Assembly (NCBI GenBank): GCA_004173455.1
Contig: SECL01000011.1
Span: forward strand, 1 to 64,000
DNA length: 64,000 nucleotides
Direction: 5' to 3'
From: Moraxellaceae bacterium
GTDB taxonomy: Bacteria; Pseudomonadota; Gammaproteobacteria; Pseudomonadales; Moraxellaceae
Part shown: positions 28,383 to 36,953 of the stretch, one piece after another
How positions within the stretch are numbered: the first letter of the stretch is position 1
Layout of the letters: each line of letters begins with the position of its first letter
Program-made: the position numbers and the translations under genes
The notes under the pieces: generated by a model
Told to the model about the DNA's origin: nothing
The model's database searches: none
Seen by the model: only the letters and a program-made list of their open reading frames with translations

Positions 28383-29342
28383 TTATGCTATTTCAACCGT
28401 TAGGTGAACGAGTTCATGGCAGGCACTAAGCTGCTGTTTGATCTGTGCTACTGAAAAATTAGCTGCTTGGGCCACACTGATGATGCAGGCATACTGATTT
28501 TGTCCAACTCGCCATACATGTAAATCATTAACAAAAAGCGTTAAAGCGTGTTGCTGAAGAAGGCTTTGGATTTCTGTCTGAATCTGTGGCTGAACATCCG
28601 CATCCAGCAATGCCAGCGAGGTGTGTTTGAGTAGGCCGATTGCCCAGACAGCAATTAATACAGAACCCACGATAGCCATGAAAGGGTCTAACCAGTTTAG
28701 TCCAAAAAATAGTCCAGCCAATAAAGCAATAATGGCAAACACTGAGGTCAGTGCGTCAGCCAGTACATGCAAGTAAGCAGCACGCAGATTTAAGTCGTGC
28801 GAATGTTGCGGTGCATGGTCATGATGACTGTGATGATGGCTATGTGCATGATGGTCATGTCCCTCATGGTGGTGATGACCACTATCATGTAGCAGTCGTG
28901 CACACACCAGATTAACCACTAGGCCAATAATGGCGACTACAATGGCCGGTGTGTAATCAATAGTTTGTGGGTGCAACATGCGGTCAACGGCATGTCCCGC
29001 CATAAAAATAGCAACCCCCATTAACAATAAGGCACTGCTATAGCCCCCGAGAACTTCAATTTTCCAAGTGCCAAAACTAAAACGCTGGTTATGAGCATTT
29101 TTTCTGGAAAAAAGGTAAGCAAATAACGAAATTGCCAGCGCTATAGCATGGGTACTCATGTGCCAGCCATCGGCCAGTAATGCCATAGAGTTAAAAATTG
29201 TACCCGCAACAATTTCAATTACCATCATACTGGCCGTAATGATCACCGCCCACAGGGTGCGTCGGGTTGCGCCGCTATTGTGGCTACTAAACTGGGCATG
29301 ATCGGCACACTGGTTTAGTGTTGTAGCAGAATGGTCAGTCAT
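28383..29342 (-). CDS. dmeF: Cation diffusion facilitator, Co/Ni efflux (DmeF-like)
   Basis: A 319-residue inner-membrane CDF exporter with six membrane segments. The transport-site motifs are ALLADGWHMSTHA in segment 2 and YLHVLADALTSV in segment 5. Between segments 4 and 5 lies a His-rich loop of about 30 residues (HHHHEGHDHHAHSHHH and on). DGWHMSTHA together with this loop is the pattern of DmeF rather than zinc CzcD. The divergent neighbour is an RcnR-type repressor with Ni/Co ligands, which supports this specificity. The two genes share a 69-base control region. Confidence 0.85.
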   Translation of the reverse strand: MTDHSATTLNQCADHAQFSSHNSGATRRTLWAVIITASMMVIEIVAGTIFNSMALLADGWHMSTHAIALAISLFAYLFSRKNAHNQRFSFGTWKIEVLGGYSSALLLMGVAIFMAGHAVDRMLHPQTIDYTPAIVVAIIGLVVNLVCARLLHDSGHHHHEGHDHHAHSHHHSHHDHAPQHSHDLNLRAAYLHVLADALTSVFAIIALLAGLFFGLNWLDPFMAIVGSVLIAVWAIGLLKHTSLALLDADVQPQIQTEIQSLLQQHALTLFVNDLHVWRVGQNQYACIISVAQAANFSVAQIKQQLSACHELVHLTVEIA

Positions 29343-29373
29343 TATTGGCGAATCCAGAAATATACTTTATAAT

Positions 29374-29397
29374 TATACTATACTGGGGTAGGGTATA
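29374..29397. promoter_or_regulatory. Likely DmeR operator
   Basis: TATACTATACTGGGGTAGGGTATA lies between the divergent dmeF and dmeR genes. RcnR/DmeR-type repressors bind a G-tract flanked by TA-rich inverted repeats (ATAC/GTAT), which is what is seen here: TATAC - GGGG - TA - GGG - TATA. The match is by eye. Confidence 0.6.
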
Positions 29398-29411
29398 AAA
29401 AGGAATAGATC

Positions 29412-29681
29412 ATGTCTCATATTCATGAGTTGGCACCACAGATTCAACCTCGAATCAATCGGATTAAAGGGCAGATTGGCGCCTTGGAAAAAGCGCTGGC
29501 AGAGCACAAATCCTGCATTGATGTGTTACAGCAGGCAGCAGCTATCCGAGGTGCTGTCAATGGCTTATTGCATACTATTCTGGAGGAACATATTCGGCAT
29601 CATTTGACATATGACAGTGCCATTGACCGCCATGCCAGTGCAGATGAGTTGCTTGGCATTTTGAAAACTTATTTAAAGTAA
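29412..29681 (+). CDS. dmeR: Metal-sensing repressor, RcnR/DmeR type
   Basis: An 89-residue all-helical protein of the CsoR/RcnR family. The Ni/Co ligands known from E. coli RcnR, H3, C35, H60 and H64, are all at identical positions, while the Cu-CsoR and formaldehyde-FrmR ligand sets are not. It should repress dmeF and itself, with release on binding Ni(II) or Co(II). GGAA lies before the ATG. Confidence 0.88.
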   Translation: MSHIHELAPQIQPRINRIKGQIGALEKALAEHKSCIDVLQQAAAIRGAVNGLLHTILEEHIRHHLTYDSAIDRHASADELLGILKTYLK

Positions 29682-29900
29682 GTAAACGCTTAAAGAAAAA
29701 ATAAACAGCTCAGTATAAGCCGTAAATACGCTAAAACCTGAGTATGGCAGCAGAATCAATAGGCTATAACAATGACTTACCAATAATGGGTGCTTTACCT
29801 AAAAATACATTATTAAAAATAAAGTCTCATGTCATTTTGACAGCGGCTTGCTAGGGTAAGAACAAAATCAGCATTAGCGAACCCCGCAACGGAGAACATC

Positions 29901-30437
29901 ATGGCAAAGATTGCATTTTTGGTGCATAACTATTTTGAACAGGTTGAACTCACTGGCCCGCGTGAGATTTTGGAAGATCATGGTCATAGTACCGTACTCA
30001 TTGCGGCCGAAGACCAGGCCGTGCAGGGCATGGAAAGTGATGTCAACAAGAAGGATAAGTTTCAGGCCGACTTATTACTCCAAGATGCCAAACATGACGA
30101 TTATGATGCACTGGTATTACCGGGCGGTACGGTTAATGCCGACAAGCTGCGCGTCAATCCGTTGGCGCAAAAACTGGTAAAAGACTTTTTAAATGCCGAT
30201 CGTTTGGTGGCTGCGATTTGTCATGCACCATGGTTGCTGATTTCCAGTGGTGTGGTGGCGGGCAAGGACATCACTGCCTATGAGTCACTCAAAGATGACC
30301 TTGCCAATGCCGGCGCCAACTATCAGGATGAGCCGGTAGTGCGTGATGGCGATATTATTACCAGTCGCAAGCCGGATGATATTCCTGCATTTGCTCAGGC
30401 GATTGATGAGTTTTTTATTAAGCACGACTCCAAGTAG
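29901..30437 (+). CDS. DJ-1/PfpI family protein (YhbO-like)
   Basis: A 178-residue protein with the nucleophile elbow AAICHAPW (C107, H108) and the early Glu in TGPREIL. The family contains stress-induced deglycase or chaperone-like and protease-like proteins, and which activity holds is disputed. ACGGAGAAC is a strong ribosome binding site. It stands alone and converges with the serine hydrolase gene. Confidence 0.87.
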   Translation: MAKIAFLVHNYFEQVELTGPREILEDHGHSTVLIAAEDQAVQGMESDVNKKDKFQADLLLQDAKHDDYDALVLPGGTVNADKLRVNPLAQKLVKDFLNADRLVAAICHAPWLLISSGVVAGKDITAYESLKDDLANAGANYQDEPVVRDGDIITSRKPDDIPAFAQAIDEFFIKHDSK

Positions 30438-30498
30438 CTCAAATCAAAAAGTTACAATATTTGGATGCGCATTGAAGCCTTGCTTATAGCATAAACTA

Positions 30499-30533
30499 AT
30501 CAGGTTTAAGCCAAATCGATGATTAAACCTGAT
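30499..30533. terminator. Inverted repeat between convergent genes
   Basis: ATCAGGTTTAA (30499-30509) and TTAAACCTGAT (30523-30533) are perfect 11-base arms with a 13-base loop. The repeat covers the stop codon of the serine hydrolase gene. T-runs are weak on both sides, so termination is plausible but not strong. Confidence 0.5.
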
Positions 30534-31845
30534 CCGTTTCGCTGCTGTCGCTACCAAACAGAGAACGACGCTGCTCGCGCGGAATAGCAGGACACTCACT
30601 TGCAATCTGGTATAGTACATTACCAAGATTGGGTAGATGCGTGCCCACTACGGATTTGCCGGAAGTGAGCAACGACACGCTAATATCACGCGCCGGATCA
30701 GCCCAGCAAAAAATATTGGAAAAGCCAATATGGCCAAATGCCTGTCCGGTCATGGGGCCAAATAGCCCAATCGGATTACTGCCCAACATGGGGCCAAGTG
30801 CATAGCGCATCGGTGCCAGCAAAGTGCGATCCAGACTGGTGCCAGAGGTTGGCAGGGTGGCCCTGAATACCGTGCGCGGCGATAAAATCTGCTTGCCGTT
30901 ATAGCTACCACCACTCAATAGCATTTCAAAGAAACGGCCTGCCTGTTCGGCACTGGTGTAAATATTGCCAGCCGGACAAATGGTTTCCATAAAACGCGGG
31001 TCATTGGTCACGTCCACCGCCAGTTGCAAGCCGCTGCCCAGCACATGATTTAAGTATTTATCGGTGCCAAGGCCCGGATGCAGGCCAGTGGCGTAGTTCA
31101 TGGCCACCTGATCGCGCATTTCCGGTTTTAAGCCATAGTTGAAGTATTCCATCCCCATCGGCTGTTCAATTTGCTCATGCAGAAATGTGCGTAAATCCTG
31201 ACCAGTCACTCGCTCAATGATTTCACCCAAAATATAGCCGGCTGTTACCGCGTGGTAGGCCAGCCGAGAACCAGCCGCCGAAGCGGGTGCCGCCTTGTAC
31301 AGCCGCTGCATGATTTCATCACGGTTAAACAGTAGCTCAGGTGTTACCTCACCTTCAATTTTGGGAATGCCACCACGGTGCGCCAGCAAATGAAAAATGG
31401 TGGCGCGGCGCTTGCCATTCACGCCATATTCAGGGATGTAGTAGCTCACCGGATCGAGCAGGTTAATCGCACCCTGTTCATTGAGTAGATGAATCAGCAT
31501 GGCTGTGACTATTTTAGAGGCTGAAAATAGACACACGGGCGTATCGGGATTAGCAATTTTGGCATCCATCGCTAGCCCTTCGGCAGAGTTACCCTGCGCA
31601 TAACCCAATGAGCGATTCAGGATAATTTGACCCTGCCGCCGCAGACAAAAGGTTATGAGCGGTGAGTTGCCGGTTTTATAAAGTGACTCAATACCATGCC
31701 AGATTTTATTGACTTGCTTGTCCGTCATGCCGCCTGCTTCAGCGGGTTGTTCATTGTGCTGGCGGGTAATAGCCAATAAGTTTTTGAGTACATGGCAGGT
31801 ATTGGTAGACAGTAATTTCACGTTCAAATCATCGCATGCTGGCAA
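30523..31845 (-). CDS. Beta-lactamase-fold serine hydrolase (class C / EstB-like)
   Basis: A protein of up to 440 residues with the class C penicillin-binding fold. The SxxK motif SASK has S108 and K111. The Tyr motif appears as LAYHAVTAGY, and HIGFSN stands in for the KTG triad region, so an esterase or peptidase is likelier than a true beta-lactamase. No Sec signal is evident. The start is uncertain: TTG at 31845 is the longest, GTG at 31821 would begin VKLLSTN, and ATG at 31728 would still contain the whole catalytic domain. Confidence 0.8.
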   Translation of the reverse strand: MPACDDLNVKLLSTNTCHVLKNLLAITRQHNEQPAEAGGMTDKQVNKIWHGIESLYKTGNSPLITFCLRRQGQIILNRSLGYAQGNSAEGLAMDAKIANPDTPVCLFSASKIVTAMLIHLLNEQGAINLLDPVSYYIPEYGVNGKRRATIFHLLAHRGGIPKIEGEVTPELLFNRDEIMQRLYKAAPASAAGSRLAYHAVTAGYILGEIIERVTGQDLRTFLHEQIEQPMGMEYFNYGLKPEMRDQVAMNYATGLHPGLGTDKYLNHVLGSGLQLAVDVTNDPRFMETICPAGNIYTSAEQAGRFFEMLLSGGSYNGKQILSPRTVFRATLPTSGTSLDRTLLAPMRYALGPMLGSNPIGLFGPMTGQAFGHIGFSNIFCWADPARDISVSLLTSGKSVVGTHLPNLGNVLYQIASECPAIPREQRRSLFGSDSSETDQV

Positions 31846-31916
31846 TATTGGCTTTGAGTGTGCCTATGCCTGCCTGAAAAGTCAGTGTCCAAAATGACAG
31901 TGATTTGAAAACAATT

Positions 31917-31945
31917 TTGCAATCACAGGGCATTTCCTTTAAAAT
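31917..31945 (+). promoter_or_regulatory. rpsO promoter
   Basis: TTGCAA (31917-31922), a 17-base spacer and TAAAAT (31940-31945) form a good sigma-70 promoter 109 bases before rpsO. No other likely start signal is seen in the gap. Confidence 0.6.
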
Positions 31946-32053
31946 ATGCGACTGCTGTAGTGATGCACGGCATTCATTGAGAGTAGTTGCGTAGGCAATG
32001 GACTGTTGATGAAATTTTTAGCATCTTTTATTGAAGCATCTCGGAGAGTCCTC

Positions 32054-32323
32054 ATGGCTTTAGACAACACAGACCGCGCTGATATCATCGCAAAATTTGC
32101 CCGTGCAGAAAATGACACAGGTTCACCGGAAGTTCAGGTTGCACTGCTAACTGCCCAAATCAATGACCTGCAAGGTCACTTTAAAGCGCACAAGCACGAC
32201 CATCATAGCCGTCGTGGCCTGATCCGCAAAGTAAACCAGCGTCGTAAATTGCTGGACTACTTAAAAGGCAAAGACAGCGAGCGTTATCAATCGCTGATTG
32301 GTGCACTGGGTCTACGTCGTTAA
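32054..32323 (+). CDS. rpsO: 30S ribosomal protein S15
   Basis: An 89-residue S15 with the family core [29 protein letters not shown] and [11 protein letters not shown]. It binds the central domain of 16S rRNA early in assembly. The ATG at 32054 follows CGGAGAG; an in-frame upstream extension is not conserved. The rpsO-pnp order is standard. Confidence 0.97.
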   Translation: MALDNTDRADIIAKFARAENDTGSPEVQVALLTAQINDLQGHFKAHKHDHHSRRGLIRKVNQRRKLLDYLKGKDSERYQSLIGALGLRR

Positions 32324-32346
32324 GACGAGCCTGATGACCGACTGTT

Positions 32347-32381
32347 CCAACCACTGGTATGTAACAGTGATGAGCGGTTGG
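32347..32381 (+). promoter_or_regulatory. rpsO-pnp intergenic hairpin
   Basis: CCAACCACTG...CAGTG...GGTTGG can fold into a bulged stem just past rpsO. In E. coli a stem in the pnp leader is cut by RNase III and PNPase to autoregulate pnp. This stem is a candidate for the same role; the function is inferred from position. Confidence 0.45.
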
Positions 32382-32415
32382 TCGCGTCTAATGAATACAC
32401 TTCATTAGAATTGGG

Positions 32416-32444
32416 GAAGGGGCGATTATTCGCTCCTTCTTTGT
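32416..32444 (+). terminator. Possible rpsO terminator
   Basis: GAAGGGGCGA, loop TTAT and TCGCTCCTTC form a 10-base stem with one G-U pair, followed by the short run TTTG. It may act as a partial terminator between rpsO and pnp. Confidence 0.55.
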
Positions 32445-32568
32445 ATGTTTACTGTATGGCGTAAAGCGGCTTCTAACGCCTGTTATTCAACCGATAAATA
32501 AAAATTATTATAGATAACAGTCGTTAGGGGCCTTGCGCCACCCCAATGTATTCAAGGAAAAATTATAG

Positions 32569-34662
32569 ATGTCTATGTTTAATATTATTCGTAAAGAATT
32601 CCAGTTTGGCCAACACAACGTTGTATTAGAAACTGGTCGTATCGCACGTCAAGCCAATAGCGTATTTGTCACCATGGGCGGTGTGAGCGTATTGGTTGCC
32701 GTGGTTGCACAACCTAAAGCCAAACCCGGTCAGGACTTTTTTGCACTAACCGTTAACTATCAAGAAAAACAATACGCTGCTGGCCGTATTCCTGGTGGTT
32801 ATGGTAAGCGCGAAGGTCGTGCATCCGAAGCTGAAACCCTGATTTCACGCCTGATTGACCGTCCTATTCGTCCACTGTTTCCAGAAGGTTACTATAACGA
32901 AGTGCAGGTGACTGCATCGGTGGTGTCTTCTGACAAAACCATGCACGCTGATATCGCTGCGATTTTAGGGACGTCTGCGGCCATGTCGATTTCTGGCGCA
33001 CCGTTTAAAGGTCCGATTGCTGCAGCGCGTGTTGGTTTTATTAATGGCGAATACATTTTAAACCCAACGATTGCGCAAATTCAGGAAGGCGAACTAGATT
33101 TAGTGGTTGCTGGTACTGATAAAGCCGTATTAATGGTTGAATCCGAAGCCAAAGAATTATCAGAAGACCAAATGCTAGGCGCAGTATTGTTTGGTCATGA
33201 TGAAATGCAAGTGGCAATTGCTGCCATTAAAGAATTTGTGGCGATGGTTGGTGCCAAGCAAAGTGAATGGACTGCACCAAGCATTAATACCGATCTTCAA
33301 GGTAAGCTACAAGCGCGCTTTGAAAAAGAAGTGTCTGATGCTTATACCATTACGGTTAAACACGAGCGTTATGCTGCATTAGATGCAATTAAAACGACTG
33401 CACTGGCTGAATTTGCACCAGAAGGTTCTGAAGAAGGCACGGCAGACGACGTGGCAAGTCTGTTTGATGACTTAAAATATCGTACCGTACGTGACAATAT
33501 TTTGTCAGGCAAACCGCGTATTGATGGCCGTGATACCAAAACCGTGCGTGGGATTGATGTGCAAGTAGGCGTATTGCCACGTACCCATGGTTCTGCACTA
33601 TTTACTCGCGGCGAAACTCAAGCAATCGTGACGGCTACTTTGGGTAATACCCGTGATGCACTGATGGTTGATACCTTATCGGGTACCAAAACTGACAACT
33701 TCATGCTGCATTACAATTTCCCTGCATATTCCGTGGGTGAAACTGGCCGTGAATCTGGTCCTAAGCGCCGTGAGATTGGTCATGGTCGCTTGGCACGTCG
33801 TGGTGTGCAAGCGGTATTGCCACCAAGCGATCGCTTCCCGTATGTGATTCGTATTGTGTCTGACATTACTGAATCTAATGGTTCGTCTTCAATGGCGTCT
33901 GTTTGTGGTGCAAGCCTTGCATTGATGGATGCCGGTGTACCATTAAAAGCACCTGTTGCTGGTATTGCCATGGGCTTGGTAAAAGAAGGCGAGCGTTTTG
34001 CGGTATTGTCCGATATTCTGGGTGATGAAGATCATTTGGGCGATATGGACTTTAAAGTAGCGGGTTCGGCCAATGGTATTACTGCGCTACAAATGGATAT
34101 TAAAATTGAAGGCATCACCGAAGAAATTATGGAAGCCGCTTTAAACCAAGCGTATTCTGGCCGTATGCATATCTTAAATGAAATGAATAAGGTAATTTCT
34201 AGCGCGCGTACTGAGATTAATATGTTTGCCCCAACCTATGGTGTGGTTCAAATTAATCCAGACAAAATCCGTGATGTTATCGGTAAAGGTGGCGCGACCA
34301 TTCGTGCCCTAACCGAAGAAACCGGTGCGTCGATTGATATTGAAGACAACGGTACGGTACGTGTCTTTGGTGAATCAAAAGCAGCCACTCAAGCTGCGAT
34401 TGCTAAAATTCAAGCGTTAACTGCCGAAGTTGAGCCGGGCACGATTTACACCGGAACAGTTGTACGCATTGTTGAGTTTGGTGCATTTGTTAATATTCTG
34501 CCGGGCACTGATGGCCTGCTGCATATTTCACAAATTTCCAATGAGCGTATTGCCAATGTGGCTGACGTACTGACCGAAGGCCAGAAAGTTCAGGTACAGG
34601 TTCAGGATGTTGACCAGCGTGGCCGTATTAAATTGTCCATGAAAGATATTCCACAAGCATAA
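32569..34662 (+). CDS. pnp: Polyribonucleotide nucleotidyltransferase (PNPase)
   Basis: A 697-residue phosphorolytic 3'-5' exoribonuclease. Two RNase PH domains flank a helical linker; the second carries [19 protein letters not shown] and [18 protein letters not shown]. The C-terminal KH ([12 protein letters not shown]) and S1 ([20 protein letters not shown]) domains bind RNA. In the degradosome it works with RNase E, whose gene is also here. A+T-leaning codon use and the ATG after AAGGAAA look normal. A strong terminator follows. Confidence 0.97.
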   Translation: MSMFNIIRKEFQFGQHNVVLETGRIARQANSVFVTMGGVSVLVAVVAQPKAKPGQDFFALTVNYQEKQYAAGRIPGGYGKREGRASEAETLISRLIDRPIRPLFPEGYYNEVQVTASVVSSDKTMHADIAAILGTSAAMSISGAPFKGPIAAARVGFINGEYILNPTIAQIQEGELDLVVAGTDKAVLMVESEAKELSEDQMLGAVLFGHDEMQVAIAAIKEFVAMVGAKQSEWTAPSINTDLQGKLQARFEKEVSDAYTITVKHERYAALDAIKTTALAEFAPEGSEEGTADDVASLFDDLKYRTVRDNILSGKPRIDGRDTKTVRGIDVQVGVLPRTHGSALFTRGETQAIVTATLGNTRDALMVDTLSGTKTDNFMLHYNFPAYSVGETGRESGPKRREIGHGRLARRGVQAVLPPSDRFPYVIRIVSDITESNGSSSMASVCGASLALMDAGVPLKAPVAGIAMGLVKEGERFAVLSDILGDEDHLGDMDFKVAGSANGITALQMDIKIEGITEEIMEAALNQAYSGRMHILNEMNKVISSARTEINMFAPTYGVVQINPDKIRDVIGKGGATIRALTEETGASIDIEDNGTVRVFGESKAATQAAIAKIQALTAEVEPGTIYTGTVVRIVEFGAFVNILPGTDGLLHISQISNERIANVADVLTEGQKVQVQVQDVDQRGRIKLSMKDIPQA

Positions 34663-34682
34663 TTATTCGTATGCTGAATAAA

Positions 34683-34708
34683 GAGTCCGCTTCGGCGGGC
34701 TTTTTTTT
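34683..34708 (+). terminator. Terminator of pnp
   Basis: AGTCCGC, a TTCG tetraloop and GCGGGCTTTTTTTT form a compact intrinsic terminator. Confidence 0.9.
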
Positions 34709-34805
34709 ATTGGTCGGCCACTCAACAATATAATTGTACCTTGATTAATCTTCGTGCTATCTTTTGCGGGTTATGAAGACAAAAACAAGATTGAGGACCG
34801 CATAA

Positions 34806-36044
34806 ATGTCTACTGCCCGTAGAATTCGCCAAGGCATGGTGACAGCCGCAACCGCTGCTTTTTTACTCTCAGGTTGCTCTCAGATCATCAAAGGCGGGGC
34901 CAATATTGCCCTTGGCTTTGCCGAAAGACATGTTGTACCCCCTATTTTAGCTATGGATGATGCCGATATGGCATGTGCCAGCGGCAATGCGACCACGCCT
35001 TTGATCATGTCGACCAAGGCCATGGGCGCTGATCCGGCCAAAATCGGGGTGTTGCTCTATACATCTGCCGGGGTATGTGCTGAAAACAATTCACTAAATG
35101 CTGAATTGCGTTACATGCGGGCGGCCAAAGCCAACCAGATTGAAGAAGCCAAGGATGCGCGTATCGAGCAAAAACGCTGGGCTGAAACAGCAGCACGTCG
35201 CCAGTATGCGGCTTATTTACTGTTTGCCGAACACTACGAAGCCAAATATAAAATCAAACTGGGCGACCAATGCCCCAGCATGAAAACCGATCTGGACAAA
35301 ACCGTTTACCTGATGGGAATGGTGAGTGGTTTGCAAGCGGTGACCAACGATATTAATGCTGGTGGTGCAGTCAACGTACCCAAAGACATTGCCGCAATTG
35401 TTGAACGTGGCATGACCTGCATTAACAATGAACAATTCTGGGGCGCCCCGAATGCGATTCGCGCGGCCATCTGGACACTGTTACCGGGTGCCGACGCAGG
35501 CAAGCCTGATCCATGGCAAGTGATGAAAGAATCTTCAGCACTGGGCGAACGTGGCGGCGTGCGTCTGTCACAAGCGCTTTATGTGATTGCAGCACAGGCC
35601 ACCGGCGACAAAGACAAGATTCGTGATGCCTTGCGCACCTATGGTCATTCCATTGAAGAAGGCAAGCCAGTCAATGAAAACTATCGTCTGGTCGATGCGA
35701 TTGCGCGGCAAATGATTCAAAATGCCTCAGACCGCTATTGGACTGAAAATACCGGTATGCGTACGCCGCAAGATGGCTATAGCCACTTCTGGGATGAAAG
35801 TGCCATTGATGATTCTGGTCTGTCACTAGACAGCTTGCTAGATGACTCCATGGACACCGACAGCGCACCAGCGACTGATGCTACACCAGTTGCTGATAGC
35901 AGTGCGCCTGCTACGAGCAGTGATGCACCAAGCGATGTACCGGAAACAGGTGATGCCCTGCCTGCCAGTGATACCGTTCCTGATAGCGGCAATGATGCCG
36001 ATATGATGAATGATTCTGATGGCACTGAAGCACCTGCCAATTAA
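34806..36044 (+). CDS. TatT-like TRAP-associated lipoprotein
   Basis: A 412-residue protein with a lipoprotein signal (lipobox LLSGC, Cys24) and helical repeat content after it. The blocks YTSAGVCAENNSLNAELRYMRA, split here by two, and WGAPNAIRAAIWTLLPG match my memory of the TRAP transporter T-component (TatT) family, TPR-like lipoproteins found beside TRAP transporters. A TRAP permease gene lies 0.9 kb downstream. The last 75 residues are a Ser/Asp/Ala/Pro tail, not usual for the family. GAGGA precedes the ATG. Confidence 0.7.
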   Translation: MSTARRIRQGMVTAATAAFLLSGCSQIIKGGANIALGFAERHVVPPILAMDDADMACASGNATTPLIMSTKAMGADPAKIGVLLYTSAGVCAENNSLNAELRYMRAAKANQIEEAKDARIEQKRWAETAARRQYAAYLLFAEHYEAKYKIKLGDQCPSMKTDLDKTVYLMGMVSGLQAVTNDINAGGAVNVPKDIAAIVERGMTCINNEQFWGAPNAIRAAIWTLLPGADAGKPDPWQVMKESSALGERGGVRLSQALYVIAAQATGDKDKIRDALRTYGHSIEEGKPVNENYRLVDAIARQMIQNASDRYWTENTGMRTPQDGYSHFWDESAIDDSGLSLDSLLDDSMDTDSAPATDATPVADSSAPATSSDAPSDVPETGDALPASDTVPDSGNDADMMNDSDGTEAPAN

Positions 36045-36055
36045 AAGCATGATAA

Positions 36056-36090
36056 AAAACCGCCCTGTTATAACTAAGGGCGGTTTTTTT
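36056..36090 (+). terminator. Terminator after the TatT-like gene
   Basis: AAAACCGCCCT and AGGGCGGTTTTTTT form a perfect 8-base GC-rich stem with an 11-base loop and a T-run. Readthrough into the next gene should therefore be limited. Confidence 0.87.
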
Positions 36091-36113
36091 ATGCAGGGAG
36101 CACTTGTTTTAGT

Positions 36114-36704
36114 ATGCAGTCCAATGACGTTTCTCTGATGGTGCGACTGATTCTGTTAATAGGTTTGGTGTGTGCTGCACTACAACTGGATATGAATGCC
36201 TTTGTTTACCAGCGGGAACTCATGTGGAGTGAACCATGGCGATGGTGGACTGCGCATGGCGTGCACGTAGGCTGGCGGCATTATGGGTTAAACATGCTGG
36301 CTTTTTTATGCTTGCCGTTTATCTTTCCGCATGTTCAGCGCCACACTTTATTAGTGAGTTTGCTGGTATTACCACCGCTGTTAAGCGCAGGGCTATACTG
36401 GTTACTGCCACACGTGCAAGCTTATGCCGGATTGTCAGGGATTTTGCATGGTATTTTTGTAGTGGTCGCAATCGAAGGCCTGTTATTCAAGCCGGAACGC
36501 AAGTTTGCCATGTTGGTGCTGGTGTGTATTGCCATAAAAATTGGTTTTGAAAAGTGGTTGGGCTATAGCGAAACCGCTCAGTTGATTCAGGCACCTGTGT
36601 TGATTGAATCGCATCAGATTGGCGTGGCAGCAGGCTTAACATTGGTCGTGGCCAAGATCAGTATTGGTTACTTAAATAGAAAATTGAGTTTAGCTGAAGT
36701 TTAA
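36114..36704 (+). CDS. rrtA: Rhombosortase-type intramembrane protease
   Basis: A 196-residue rhomboid-like protein with about six membrane segments. Catalytic Ser lies in YAGLSGILHGIF and the His in IESHQIGVAAGL; WWTAHGVHVGWRHYGLNMLAF fits the rhomboid His-Asn region. The GLSGxLHG form is typical of rhombosortases, which process GlyGly-CTERM proteins before or during type II secretion. No GlyGly-CTERM substrate is seen in this window. The start at 36114 has only a distant GGGAG; ATG at 36138 is an alternative. Confidence 0.75.
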   Translation: MQSNDVSLMVRLILLIGLVCAALQLDMNAFVYQRELMWSEPWRWWTAHGVHVGWRHYGLNMLAFLCLPFIFPHVQRHTLLVSLLVLPPLLSAGLYWLLPHVQAYAGLSGILHGIFVVVAIEGLLFKPERKFAMLVLVCIAIKIGFEKWLGYSETAQLIQAPVLIESHQIGVAAGLTLVVAKISIGYLNRKLSLAEV

Positions 36705-36953
36705 AATCATTCTCTATGGTGAGAATAACGCGATGAATTTGGCTTTTTATGACCAATTTCGTTCAAATTGATCAAATTTATTTAAAAATATGTTGCTAAT
36801 GTCATAGTCGGACATGACTTAAATGGTGCATGATACAGACAAAATGCGGATCAGGACGATTTTTTGTCAAACAAAGGGACAAATAGTATCGTGATTTCGT
36901 CGTGAGGGTGAGAGGACTAACTCTCTTAAGATTTATCGTAAAATAAGGGCAGA

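Noticed and set aside
30523-31845. True class C beta-lactamase resistance gene
   Set aside because: SxxK is present, but the KTG region reads HIGFSN and no signal peptide is evident, so an EstB-like esterase fits better.
36708-36727. Terminator after the rhombosortase gene
   Set aside because: ATTCTC/GAGAAT gives only a short stem and no T-run follows.
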